Origin: Magnetococcales bacterium
Lineage (GTDB): Bacteria; Pseudomonadota; Magnetococcia; Magnetococcales; JADGCH01
Direction: 5' to 3'
Length of the DNA stretch: 34,265 bases
Assembly (NCBI GenBank): GCA_015228995.1
Contig: JADGCM010000003.1
Coordinates: 1-34,265 of the forward strand
In this document: in pieces, positions 7,992-15,343 of the stretch
How the letters are laid out: every line of letters begins with the position of its first letter
Position numbering within the stretch: position 1 is the first letter of the stretch
Translations under genes and position numbers: made by a program
Notes under the pieces: model-generated
The model's input: only the letters and a program-made list of their open reading frames with translations
Databases searched by the model: none
Told to the model about the DNA's origin: nothing

Positions 7992-8875
7992 TACGATTTC
8001 CCCTCTATTGCCTGTAGTAAGTACTCACCCATTGTTATATTTGCGACTGGCTGTTGTGTGGTTACCTCCAGCAACTGGTACCCCAGGTTTTCAATTAATT
8101 GGCGTAATTCGTCCAAGCTGTGACCAAGCATTTGAATGGGCACTGGGTGAACACTGAGAAAAACCAGCGGTTGCAGTGTGCGTAGAACGTGAGCAGCGCC
8201 GCGTAGTACCTCCAATTCATAGCCTTCAACGTCGATCTTGATGACCTGAGGATGAAGGGATTGTTGCTGGCAAAAACGATCAATCGTCACTTGGCGACGG
8301 CGTGTTTCGTGGTAGGCTGCCGCATCTTTTTTGATGACAACCGCATTCATCCCCGCCACCTCCTCTTGCTCAAAAAAAGCAACTTCGTCGCGGTCGTCTT
8401 CTCCAACCAGTAATTCGAGTGCTGTAATAGTTCGCTGCATACCATTTAATTCGATGTGGCGGCTCAGGTAGGTATGATTGGCATGGGCTGGTTCGAAGGC
8501 AAAGACGCGGCCGTTCGGTGCCAACACTGACGCCATTGGCAAGGCCACCAAACCGATGTGGGCACCAACATCTAATACACACTGACAGTCACGGCAGGCT
8601 TCGATACAGGCGACAAAGCCGGCGTTGTGACGATCACCCCATTGTTCAAAAGAGCTAAAGGCGAAATAACCGTCCAACTTGAACGGGCCATAAGGTCCAA
8701 TACGGCTGCTGGCCGTTAGGGAGCGACCGCTATGGTTTAGCGCAAAGCGGTAACAATGCCCCAATAATCGCCACATAGGCTCCATCTTCTTGAGGGGGCC
8801 GTGGCGCCATCGCCGCAGCGTTGCTACTGCTAGATGGACGAAGGAATAGGGATTCCAGCCCTTCATGCCCGTCAT
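7991..8875 (-). CDS. FkbM family methyltransferase
   Basis: A 294-residue SAM-dependent O-methyltransferase of the FkbM family, usually acting on sugars of surface polysaccharides or secondary metabolites. The SAM motif is CVLDVGAHIGLVALPMA with a following GRVFAFEPAHANHTYL. The signature IKIDVEGYELEVLRGA and a final QPLVFLSVHP complete the fold. The start ATG overlaps the upstream glycosyltransferase stop (ATGA), and its stop overlaps the Sel1 start, so it sits inside one translation-coupled operon. Confidence 0.9.
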   Translation of the reverse strand: MTGMKGWNPYSFVHLAVATLRRWRHGPLKKMEPMWRLLGHCYRFALNHSGRSLTASSRIGPYGPFKLDGYFAFSSFEQWGDRHNAGFVACIEACRDCQCVLDVGAHIGLVALPMASVLAPNGRVFAFEPAHANHTYLSRHIELNGMQRTITALELLVGEDDRDEVAFFEQEEVAGMNAVVIKKDAAAYHETRRRQVTIDRFCQQQSLHPQVIKIDVEGYELEVLRGAAHVLRTLQPLVFLSVHPVPIQMLGHSLDELRQLIENLGYQLLEVTTQQPVANITMGEYLLQAIEGKS

Positions 8876-10104
8876 GATCGACTCCTGCGCTGTTTAATGC
8901 CGTCCTGATATAACTCCAAATAACGGCCAACGACGTTATCCCAGCAGAAATCCTGGCCGCGCCGTTGAGATCGTTCTGCCCAACCACGACAGATAGTACT
9001 ATCGGACATCAGCAGCGCCATGGCATCCGCACAACTCTGGGCATCATTAGGATTGACGACCAAGCCATCGCGGCCGTGGCGAACCAAATCGCGGCAACCC
9101 GGGGCATCACTGGTAATGATGGGCAGTCCAGCCGCCATCGCTTCGGCCAACACAATACCAAAAGTTTCTAGACGTGATGGAAAGACAAAAGCGTCGGCTG
9201 CTAGGTAAAGATCGACGAGATCGTCGCCTGGTAATTGCAATAGTTGACCCACATCGGGATGGTGTCCAGAAATGCTCTCATGCAGGGATAGGTGATCGGC
9301 CACCCCCTGTTGTTTGGCTTCTGGTAGGAGGGCGGAGACACCACCACCAGCAATGACCATCATGAAGGGTTGCTTGGCAGTGCGTTGTTTGAGCAAGGCC
9401 ACCGCTTGTAGTAATAACACGAAATTTTTTTTAGGGTGATGCCGCCCCACTGATAAAAACAGAAAGGCTTGTTCCGGCAGTCCGAGACGCTGACGCAACA
9501 GGGCCTTGGATTCACGGCGCTGAAAACGGCTCAGATCAACGCCATTGGGGATGGCTACAATTTGTTCCTCTGCGACACCAAGGGCGCGATATTCGGCGAC
9601 GACACTGTCGCTGATAGCCACTAGGTGTTGGGCCAGGGGTAGCCAACGTCGCACCAGTTGATCAACCACTGGATTGAGACGCATGCCGTAGCCAATGTCC
9701 CGATCGATTTGGATGTCATCGCCGGCGCAACGCACCAACCAAGCAATATCCGGGCGGCATGCCGCAAAATGGTTAAAGGCGACTCCCACCGGATAACCCA
9801 TGGTGACGTGCCAATAGTCGAACTGCCAACGTCTTTGCAACAAGGCAAAGAACCGATCTAGTAACAAAAAACCAAGCCAAGGCCAACGTTCCAAAATCCC
9901 CCAGATACGCGGCGGAAACGCCTGTACCGGATAAGGCAGTTGCCATCCCCTTTGACGCAAGAGGGTCGGGTAGGGGTGCGAGGCAATTACCACTGGTCGG
10001 TGCCCCTGTTGCAGCAAACGGCTAGCGATATTATGTACCCCTACCTCGGCGCCGCCGATGTTGGGCAAGAAGGTAGAAATGGGTAAGGCAATGGTCAGTG
10101 ACAT
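8872..10104 (-). CDS. GT4 family glycosyltransferase (glycosyltransferase 1)
   Basis: A GT-B fold retaining glycosyltransferase. The N-terminal acceptor domain begins SLTIALPISTFLPNIGGAE with the G-G-A-E motif. The linker carries VAIPNGVDLSRF, and the donor domain SVGRHHPKKN and the E-x7-E element (FPSRLETFGIVLAEAMAAG). The ATG at 10104 is preferred to the upstream ATG at 10149, because residues before MSLTI do not belong to the fold and the longer form would overlap the previous gene by 55 bases instead of 10. It belongs to a run of four GT4 enzymes, so it probably adds one sugar of a repeating unit or O-chain. Confidence 0.9.
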   Translation of the reverse strand: MSLTIALPISTFLPNIGGAEVGVHNIASRLLQQGHRPVVIASHPYPTLLRQRGWQLPYPVQAFPPRIWGILERWPWLGFLLLDRFFALLQRRWQFDYWHVTMGYPVGVAFNHFAACRPDIAWLVRCAGDDIQIDRDIGYGMRLNPVVDQLVRRWLPLAQHLVAISDSVVAEYRALGVAEEQIVAIPNGVDLSRFQRRESKALLRQRLGLPEQAFLFLSVGRHHPKKNFVLLLQAVALLKQRTAKQPFMMVIAGGGVSALLPEAKQQGVADHLSLHESISGHHPDVGQLLQLPGDDLVDLYLAADAFVFPSRLETFGIVLAEAMAAGLPIITSDAPGCRDLVRHGRDGLVVNPNDAQSCADAMALLMSDSTICRGWAERSQRRGQDFCWDNVVGRYLELYQDGIKQRRSRS

Positions 10105-11321
10105 GTGGCTACATCCAGAGTAGCGTTTGCTGGTAGGCTCATCAGACATTGCAACAGGCTCACTAAGCGACGATCAATCACGTGCGTACTGGCACAGGCG
10201 ATGATGTCGGCGGCAAACTGCTGCCGTTGTGCCAAAGACCAAGTTGTAGCTTGCCGAATGGCATCAGCCCATTGGCTTGCTTCCAATTCCGGCAGAAAGC
10301 CGTTATAACCCGGTTGAATCCACTGCTGAAAAGCGGGCTCATTGCCGTTGGCCACCACCGGCAGACCACAGGCCAACGCCTCCAACATCGGGGTGCTGAG
10401 CCCTTCGGCCAGTGATGGGATGGTGACGACATCGGCTAGCCGTACGTAATCAGCTGCTACCGCAAATTCGGTGTGTAACAGTACCCGCTCGGTCAATTGC
10501 AGCTCATGGATACGCTGTTTGATCTGGACGACGTAATCACGATTACGGGCTCCGTGCGGACCCGATTGCAACCATGGACCCGCCAATACCAGCTTGTAAT
10601 GGGCTGGTAATTGGTAAAGTACCTCCAGGAGAAAGATCTGGTTCTTGCCTGGAATGAAATTGGCCACCCAAACCAACACCACATCGGTCTCTTGAAACGG
10701 GGTGAGTTGTCGGCGTAACTGCCAGCGTGTGGTGGCATCGGCTGGGCAGAATGATTGCTCATCGACTGGATTGGGACGACACCAGATATTGCTGGTTAGA
10801 CCAAAACGCTGTTGGCATGCCTGGCGCAGTTTATCGGAGATGGCGATGATCAAGGTGCGTTGCTGAAGCTTGGGCTGCAGGTAACGTTGCCACAGCCAAG
10901 CCAGACCTGGCAGTGGTTGTAGAGGCTCGGCACCGGTGTTGACCAATTCGATGACCAGTGGCAGCCGCCTTAATTGCGCCCATAAAATAGCAGCGGCTGT
11001 CGATGATGAAGTACCTACCACATAAACCAACTCAGCCGGATAGCGCCACAACCACCATAGAGTTGCCACAGCTTCAAACCAGGTCCGTAACGCTTGGAAG
11101 AGACGGGCGTCGTAGCGCCAGCGGCAGGAGATGCGTTGCACCGCTATCCCTTGCCACTGATAAGCCTGGTTACCGCTATATTCCAATGAGTTGCACACCA
11201 CTTGCCAACTCCATCCGGTGCTAGCTGCAAGGCGCCGCCAAGTACGATCAATGCGGTAGCCCGAACCGGCATATTCTGGTGGATACTTGCTCGATACTAG
11301 CAGGACGTGCATGGATGACAT
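10095..11321 (-). CDS. GT4 family glycosyltransferase (glycosyltransferase 2)
   Basis: A 408-residue GT-B glycosyltransferase. It starts MHVLLVSSKYPPEYAGSGYR (residues 4-23), with the typical N-terminal G-x-G-x acceptor loop. The donor domain has VWVANFIPGKNQ and the E-x7-E-like region PSLAEGLSTPMLEALACGLP. The start could be ATG 11321 or ATG 11312, which begins directly at the first beta-strand; AGGGG upstream fits the second slightly better. The gene overlaps both neighbours, so it is operonic. Its substrate cannot be read from sequence. Confidence 0.88.
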   Translation of the reverse strand: MSSMHVLLVSSKYPPEYAGSGYRIDRTWRRLAASTGWSWQVVCNSLEYSGNQAYQWQGIAVQRISCRWRYDARLFQALRTWFEAVATLWWLWRYPAELVYVVGTSSSTAAAILWAQLRRLPLVIELVNTGAEPLQPLPGLAWLWQRYLQPKLQQRTLIIAISDKLRQACQQRFGLTSNIWCRPNPVDEQSFCPADATTRWQLRRQLTPFQETDVVLVWVANFIPGKNQIFLLEVLYQLPAHYKLVLAGPWLQSGPHGARNRDYVVQIKQRIHELQLTERVLLHTEFAVAADYVRLADVVTIPSLAEGLSTPMLEALACGLPVVANGNEPAFQQWIQPGYNGFLPELEASQWADAIRQATTWSLAQRQQFAADIIACASTHVIDRRLVSLLQCLMSLPANATLDVATCH

Positions 11322-12469
11322 AACCCCTGATACAGTTCCTCATACAACTCCTGATATTGCTTAACAATAGAAGTCAACGAAAAATGGTCTACAATGCGTT
11401 GTCGAGCTGCCAGACCAAGCTGCTGCCGTTGCCGAGCATCCATGCTCAGTAGCTGTAAGCAGGCTTGCGCCATGGCCTTTGCATCCGCAGCGGGGACGAC
11501 CAGCCCCTGCTGTCCCACTACCCAAGCGGAATCCCCCACGTCAGTAACGACGCAGGGAACACCACAGGACATCGCCTCGCCAATAACATTAGCAAACCCT
11601 TCACCGATTGAGGCGGAGAGGGCGATATCAAAGGCAGCGTGGAGGGCGGCGATGTCTTGACGCCGCCCCAGCAGATGTAACCGATGGCCCAATGAGTTGC
11701 GGTGTAAAGCCTCAGCGAAAAACGGATTATCTGCCGTCACCCCGGGTCCTACCAGTACCAGATGACAGTTTGGCCACACGGCCTGCACCAACGCCACAGC
11801 AGTGAGGCAGAGGTCAAATCCTTTCATCGGATCGAAACGGGCCACCATGCCGATGACCGGAGCATCCGGGGCGATGCCTAACTCGGTACGGATACGCCAC
11901 CGTGCGGTGTCATCGGGCTGGTACTGTTGCACATCAAAACCATTCGGGATCAGTCGCCAAGCGCGTGGCCGATAACCAAGCTGCTGGTGTAACGTTTGCC
12001 CGGCCTTAGAGTTGACCAATATTAGATCCGGCCATCGCGATAGCCGCGCCAGCAGCCATAAGATCAGGCGCAGAGAACGCGAGTAGCTCAAATCCATGTA
12101 GGAGCAACGCAAACTCCAGATCAGCCTCGGTACGGACAGTAGCCGCGCTGCAATGGTTCCCAATAGATCAGCATGATAAAGCCAGGTTTGCAAAATATCT
12201 GGCTGTAACTGGCGCAACAGCCGCCATAAGCGCCACAGACCACGTGGATCAGCCTGGCCGCGTGGTATGGCTAAAAAATAGAGGGGTAACCCCAGAGCGT
12301 GAAAGGAGTCTGCCATGGGGCCACCACCGGTCATCACCACCACACTGTGCTCGAAGCGGCGAGAATCTCTTTGTGATAACAGCTTATGCAACATACGTTC
12401 GGCCCCACCGGTCTCCATACCAGTAATGAGATGGACGATGCGGATACGTTGGCTCACCTCTCGCACCAC
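11297..12469 (-). CDS. GT4 family glycosyltransferase (glycosyltransferase 3)
   Basis: A 390-residue GT-B glycosyltransferase: IRIVHLITGMETGGAERML at the N terminus (the GGAER loop), a linker LIPNGFDVQQYQP, donor-site motif GMVARFDPMKGFD, and SIGEGFANVIGEAMSCGVP with the catalytic E-x7-E. It resembles glycosyltransferase 4 of this operon (shared R-x-S-x-M-D-L-S and VARxDPMK segments), suggesting local duplication. GTG is the likely start, six bases after the stop of the aspartic-protease gene; an internal GTG twelve bases further on is possible. Confidence 0.9.
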   Translation of the reverse strand: MVREVSQRIRIVHLITGMETGGAERMLHKLLSQRDSRRFEHSVVVMTGGGPMADSFHALGLPLYFLAIPRGQADPRGLWRLWRLLRQLQPDILQTWLYHADLLGTIAARLLSVPRLIWSLRCSYMDLSYSRSLRLILWLLARLSRWPDLILVNSKAGQTLHQQLGYRPRAWRLIPNGFDVQQYQPDDTARWRIRTELGIAPDAPVIGMVARFDPMKGFDLCLTAVALVQAVWPNCHLVLVGPGVTADNPFFAEALHRNSLGHRLHLLGRRQDIAALHAAFDIALSASIGEGFANVIGEAMSCGVPCVVTDVGDSAWVVGQQGLVVPAADAKAMAQACLQLLSMDARQRQQLGLAARQRIVDHFSLTSIVKQYQELYEELYQGLCHPCTSC

Positions 12470-12474
12470 TTGCC

Positions 12475-12921
12475 TTAAGCCACTTCATGTTCCTCCTCTC
12501 CCCTTGCGGGAGAGGAGGTTGGGGGGTGAGGGGGAAATATACCCATGGCCAGTGACATGGGTATATTGGGACTCAGTGGGTTGGTTCGGACCCGCATCTG
12601 GACCGGCTCAATCACCAAGTCCATGTCTTCCATCGGAATTGCTCCCAGCAGTACTTGGTCGCCGAAAACCAGAGCCCCGGTCACACATTGACGCCCTAGT
12701 AGAGCGATTTTGACCGGAGCCATGTAGGGGATCAGGTGTAATTGACCATCCGCAGTTTTAATCTCACGTCTCCCCATTTCGGTCAACTGCAGCTGGATGG
12801 CAACATGTTGCGGAATGCACAGATGCAAGGCACCGGTATCTACGAGAGCATTAGCGTCAATCTCTTCCAGGTCAGGCCTAGCATAGTTGGCCAATCGAAG
12901 CGGTGTATAGATAATTCCCAT
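12475..12921 (-). CDS. Clan AA retropepsin-like aspartic protease
   Basis: A 148-residue single-domain aspartic protease-like protein. The start MGIIYTPLRLANY matches the usual first strand of bacterial clan AA proteins, and A-L-V-D28-T-G-A carries the single catalytic Asp, so it would act as a homodimer. The second psi-loop GAIPMEDMDLVIEP is also typical. The natural domain ends at NPLSPNIPMSLAMG; the last 20 or so residues are encoded by a GC-rich palindromic repeat and are probably not functional. No Shine-Dalgarno site is seen before the ATG at 12921; a longer frame to 13011 overlaps the glycosyltransferase gene and has no family support. It lies between two glycosyltransferase genes; its target is unknown. 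Confidence 0.82.
   Translation of the reverse strand: MGIIYTPLRLANYARPDLEEIDANALVDTGALHLCIPQHVAIQLQLTEMGRREIKTADGQLHLIPYMAPVKIALLGRQCVTGALVFGDQVLLGAIPMEDMDLVIEPVQMRVRTNPLSPNIPMSLAMGIFPPHPPTSSPARGEEEHEVA
12490..12535. repeat. GC-rich palindromic repeat, copy 1
   Basis: An imperfect palindrome with the core arms CTCCTCTCCC and GGGAGAGGAG around CTTGC, flanked by a GGGGTGAGG side. It supplies the last residues and stop region of the aspartic-protease gene. Related copies lie at about 14638-14679 and 30853-30900. Confidence 0.75.
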
Positions 12922-12931
12922 GGCGTTGTTG

Positions 12932-14068
12932 TTATTCTGTCTGGGTGAGTAACTGCTGCAACAGCACCTCAGTCTCTTGTGCCAGCCGCTGTGGCGAAAA
13001 ACGGCTGACAATCGAGTCGCGGGCTTGCTGGTGGTACTGGTCGCGTTGCTGGCACAGCCGCTGCGCCAGGGTCAAAATGCCCCGGGCCATGGCTTGGCTG
13101 TCTCCTACTGGCACAACGATGCCATTATTGGCCACGATATCCGCTGAATCACCTACATGGGTGACCACAAAGGAACGACCACAGGCCATGCCTTCTGCTA
13201 CCGCGTTGGAGAACCCCTCTCCAAAGGCCGATGATGAGACGCCGATATCGAGCGCGGTGTAAACGGCCGGCATGTCATCATGAGCACCCGCCCATAACAA
13301 ACGATCTTGTAGCCCCCATGCTTCAGCTTGTTGGCTCAGGGCGACGCGATAGGGATCTGGACCATCACCGACGCAAACGAAACGCAAGTTTGAGTCCTGT
13401 TCACTGGCCAGTGTTGCGGCACGCAAGAAGGTGACGTGGTCTTTCATTGGGTCGAGTCGAGCCACGATACCCACCAACAAATGGTGTTCCTCAATACCCC
13501 ACTGTTGACGTAATCGGAGGCGTCCCATTTCATCTGGTTGGAACAGCTCGATATCAATGCCATTGGCTACCAAGGCCAAACGGTTAGACGGGTAGCCCTG
13601 TTCCTGGTGGTAGAGCATGCCCACCCGTGAATTGGCGACGATGAGATGGGCCCAACGCGATAGCCAACAACTGCCATCGAATGCGAGCCGTTGCAGCCAA
13701 TCGTAACGGCTCAAATCCATGTTAGAAGCCCGTACGCCCCAGACGATCCGTACGCCCGGATAAAACCAGCGCAGCAACAGCGCTAACAAATTAGGTTCAA
13801 CCAAATAGCTGTGTAGAATATCCGGACGTTGTTGCCGCACCAGCCGGATCAAACGCCATAAAAATGTGACGACATGCCAGCGTGATCGTTTACCAAGATC
13901 GTGCACCGGAATGCCGGCTTGGTGCAACGGTTGTTCAAAGATACCTCCTCGATAAAACAGCGCGACGCCTACCGTATGGCCACGCTGTTTGAGACCGGCA
14001 GCCAATAACGCCAACTGCCGCTCGGCGCCACCGCGATCTAAGGAGCGTGCTAGAAACAGAATACGCAT
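12932..14068 (-). CDS. GT4 family glycosyltransferase (glycosyltransferase 4)
   Basis: A 378-residue GT-B glycosyltransferase beginning MRILFLARSLDRGGAERQL, with the GGAER acceptor loop at the expected place. The donor half shows VGIVARLDPMKDHVTFL, FVCVGDGPDP and SAFGEGFSNAVAEGMACG (E-x7-E). The ATG at 14068 is chosen over the open frame to 14182, since the extra 38 residues are the complement of the Nudix gene and unlike the family. It starts two bases after the Nudix stop and ends ten bases before the protease start, so it is within the operon. Confidence 0.91.
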   Translation of the reverse strand: MRILFLARSLDRGGAERQLALLAAGLKQRGHTVGVALFYRGGIFEQPLHQAGIPVHDLGKRSRWHVVTFLWRLIRLVRQQRPDILHSYLVEPNLLALLLRWFYPGVRIVWGVRASNMDLSRYDWLQRLAFDGSCWLSRWAHLIVANSRVGMLYHQEQGYPSNRLALVANGIDIELFQPDEMGRLRLRQQWGIEEHHLLVGIVARLDPMKDHVTFLRAATLASEQDSNLRFVCVGDGPDPYRVALSQQAEAWGLQDRLLWAGAHDDMPAVYTALDIGVSSSAFGEGFSNAVAEGMACGRSFVVTHVGDSADIVANNGIVVPVGDSQAMARGILTLAQRLCQQRDQYHQQARDSIVSRFSPQRLAQETEVLLQQLLTQTE

Positions 14069-14070
14069 GG

Positions 14071-14496
14071 CTACGATTCCTGATCCATCAAGCAGGCGGA
14101 TAAAATCCGGTCGAGTCCCGGTACGGTTTTGTAATGTCCCAATTCTTGCGGTAAAATCCAGCGCAGCTCGTCGTTTTCCCAATCCAGTTTGATTTTGTCC
14201 GGTGTGGCCAACTCAAAGAGGAAAGGGTGAATACGCCAGACAACGCCAACATGGTTGTGGTCGACGATGTCGACTGGCTTGGCTTGGCGTATTAATGTCA
14301 GGTCGGTGGCGGGGATGCTGGTCTCTTCCAGTATCTCTTGCAGGGCATGGATGAGCGGATCTCCTTCCAAATAACCGCTGATACCGGACCAGAACCCTTG
14401 AAAGGAGCCGACCCGGTCGCTACGTCGCACCAACAACAGCCGACCGTCGTGGCGTAAAAACGCGGAAATAGCCTGACGTTGTTGCATAGCTGTCAC
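14071..14496 (-). CDS. Nudix hydrolase
   Basis: A 141-residue Nudix-fold hydrolase of nucleoside-diphosphate derivatives. The Nudix box is GYLEGDPLIHALQEILEETS at about residues 41-60; it is slightly divergent (Q for R in R-E, S for the last G, one residue shorter before the helix), a pattern seen in a recognisable subgroup with F-W-x-G-I-S-G-Y-L-E. The catalytic E-I-x-E-E is intact. TCTGGAG lies eight bases before the ATG. It is the first gene of the minus-strand glycan operon, so it might recycle nucleotide sugars; that role is inferred from position only. Confidence 0.85.
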   Translation of the reverse strand: MTAMQQRQAISAFLRHDGRLLLVRRSDRVGSFQGFWSGISGYLEGDPLIHALQEILEETSIPATDLTLIRQAKPVDIVDHNHVGVVWRIHPFLFELATPDKIKLDWENDELRWILPQELGHYKTVPGLDRILSACLMDQES

Positions 14497-14637
14497 TCCA
14501 GATTTTTTACGTTATGTCCCGATTCCTGGCCAAAATATCATAGATTGATCGTTATGTCACATCACCGTAGCGCTAAATTTATTTTTTTGTCGTTGATTTT
14601 GATAGGGAGTTAAATATAGATTGGCCGGGCGAGCTGC

Positions 14638-14679
14638 CTCTTCACCCTCTCTCCTTGTGGGAGAGGGCAGAGTGAGGAG
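14638..14679. repeat. GC-rich palindromic repeat, copy 2
   Basis: CTTCACCCTCTCTCC, a short TTGT loop, then GGGAGAGGGCAGAGTGAGG form an imperfect hairpin. It lies in the 219-base divergent gap between the Nudix gene and the MamB-like gene. Related to the copies at 12.5 and 30.87 kb; it could form a strong RNA hairpin in the leader of the MamB-like gene. Confidence 0.75.
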
Positions 14680-14715
14680 TGCGAAAGACTTAATCACATA
14701 CCTGGTTGATAAATT

Positions 14716-15321
14716 ATGAAATTTCGTCGCTGCCCAACTTGTGTCCACGCGGCTGTGTGGAGTGATTTTTTCTTCACCTTGGCCCAGGCGCTGTTTCAAA
14801 CCGCCATCGCCTTTGTTTCCGGCAGCATGGCTTTACATGCCCAGGGCATTTACTCCTTTGCTGATTTTACCACCAAAGGGATCAATTTGGTCAGCGTTAA
14901 AATGGCGGCGCGGTTCCCGCAACTCCCCTTTATATCGGCGGCTCTGATCGGTCTTTGCCTAATAGGGGGAGCCTCGTTATTCCTGATCCATAATTTTCAG
15001 GTTGCTAGCAGCGAACCCAGCCATATTCCCAATTTATTGGCATTTTTTGGTTCCCTATTATCTGCGTTGGCCAGCGAATTGATGTTTCGTTATCTGGCCT
15101 GTGTGGGGCAAGAAAATAGCTACCCTGCCATCACGGCAGCCGCTTGGGACAACCGGATGGACGCCCTGTCTTCTCTGGCAGTCTTTGTTGGTGTGCTGGC
15201 TGCCTATCTGGGTTGGCCGGCGGCTGACCACTGGGTCGCGGTTGCGGTCGCCTTGTTGGTGGTTTGGGTTGGCGGCAAAATTGTGGTTGACGCACTGCAA
15301 CATCTGCTAGATGTGTGGTAG
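14716..15321 (+). CDS. MamB-like cation diffusion facilitator lacking the C-terminal domain
   Basis: A 201-residue inner-membrane protein resembling magnetosome CDF transporters (MamB, also MamM/MamV). Shared features recalled from MamB: M-K-F-x2-C6-x2-C9 at the very N terminus, S-G-S-x-A-L before the TM2 site, E-L-M-x-R-Y-x2-C-V-G-x-E-N near residues 121-134, and A-W-D145-N-R-x-D149-A in TM5. Differences: the first TM2 metal ligand is Q43 instead of Asp (D50 remains), the usual loop between TM2 and TM3 is about a dozen residues shorter, and the protein ends at LLDVW with TAG just after TM6. The cytoplasmic dimerisation domain (about 90 residues) is therefore absent, and not because of the nearby insertion sequence, which begins 22 bases later. 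Transport may be impaired. Originally co-transcribed with the sensor gene. Confidence 0.75.
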   Translation: MKFRRCPTCVHAAVWSDFFFTLAQALFQTAIAFVSGSMALHAQGIYSFADFTTKGINLVSVKMAARFPQLPFISAALIGLCLIGGASLFLIHNFQVASSEPSHIPNLLAFFGSLLSALASELMFRYLACVGQENSYPAITAAAWDNRMDALSSLAVFVGVLAAYLGWPAADHWVAVAVALLVVWVGGKIVVDALQHLLDVW

Positions 15322-15337
15322 AATAGGGACTTTTTAT

Positions 15338-15343
15338 ATGTAT
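15338..15343. repeat. Target-site duplication, left copy
   Basis: ATGTAT immediately before the left inverted repeat. It matches the right copy at 17129-17134 exactly. The duplicated hexamer contains the start codon and second codon of the sensor gene that was hit. Confidence 0.88.

Noticed and set aside
12922-13011. 30-residue extension of the aspartic protease
   Set aside because: It overlaps the end of glycosyltransferase 4 and does not resemble the family, which starts at MGIIY.
14069-14182. 38-residue extension of glycosyltransferase 4
   Set aside because: It lies inside the Nudix gene; the fold starts at MRILFLARS.
14557-14799. 80-residue minus-strand frame
   Set aside because: It runs through the palindromic repeat and over the start of the MamB-like gene, with no family features.
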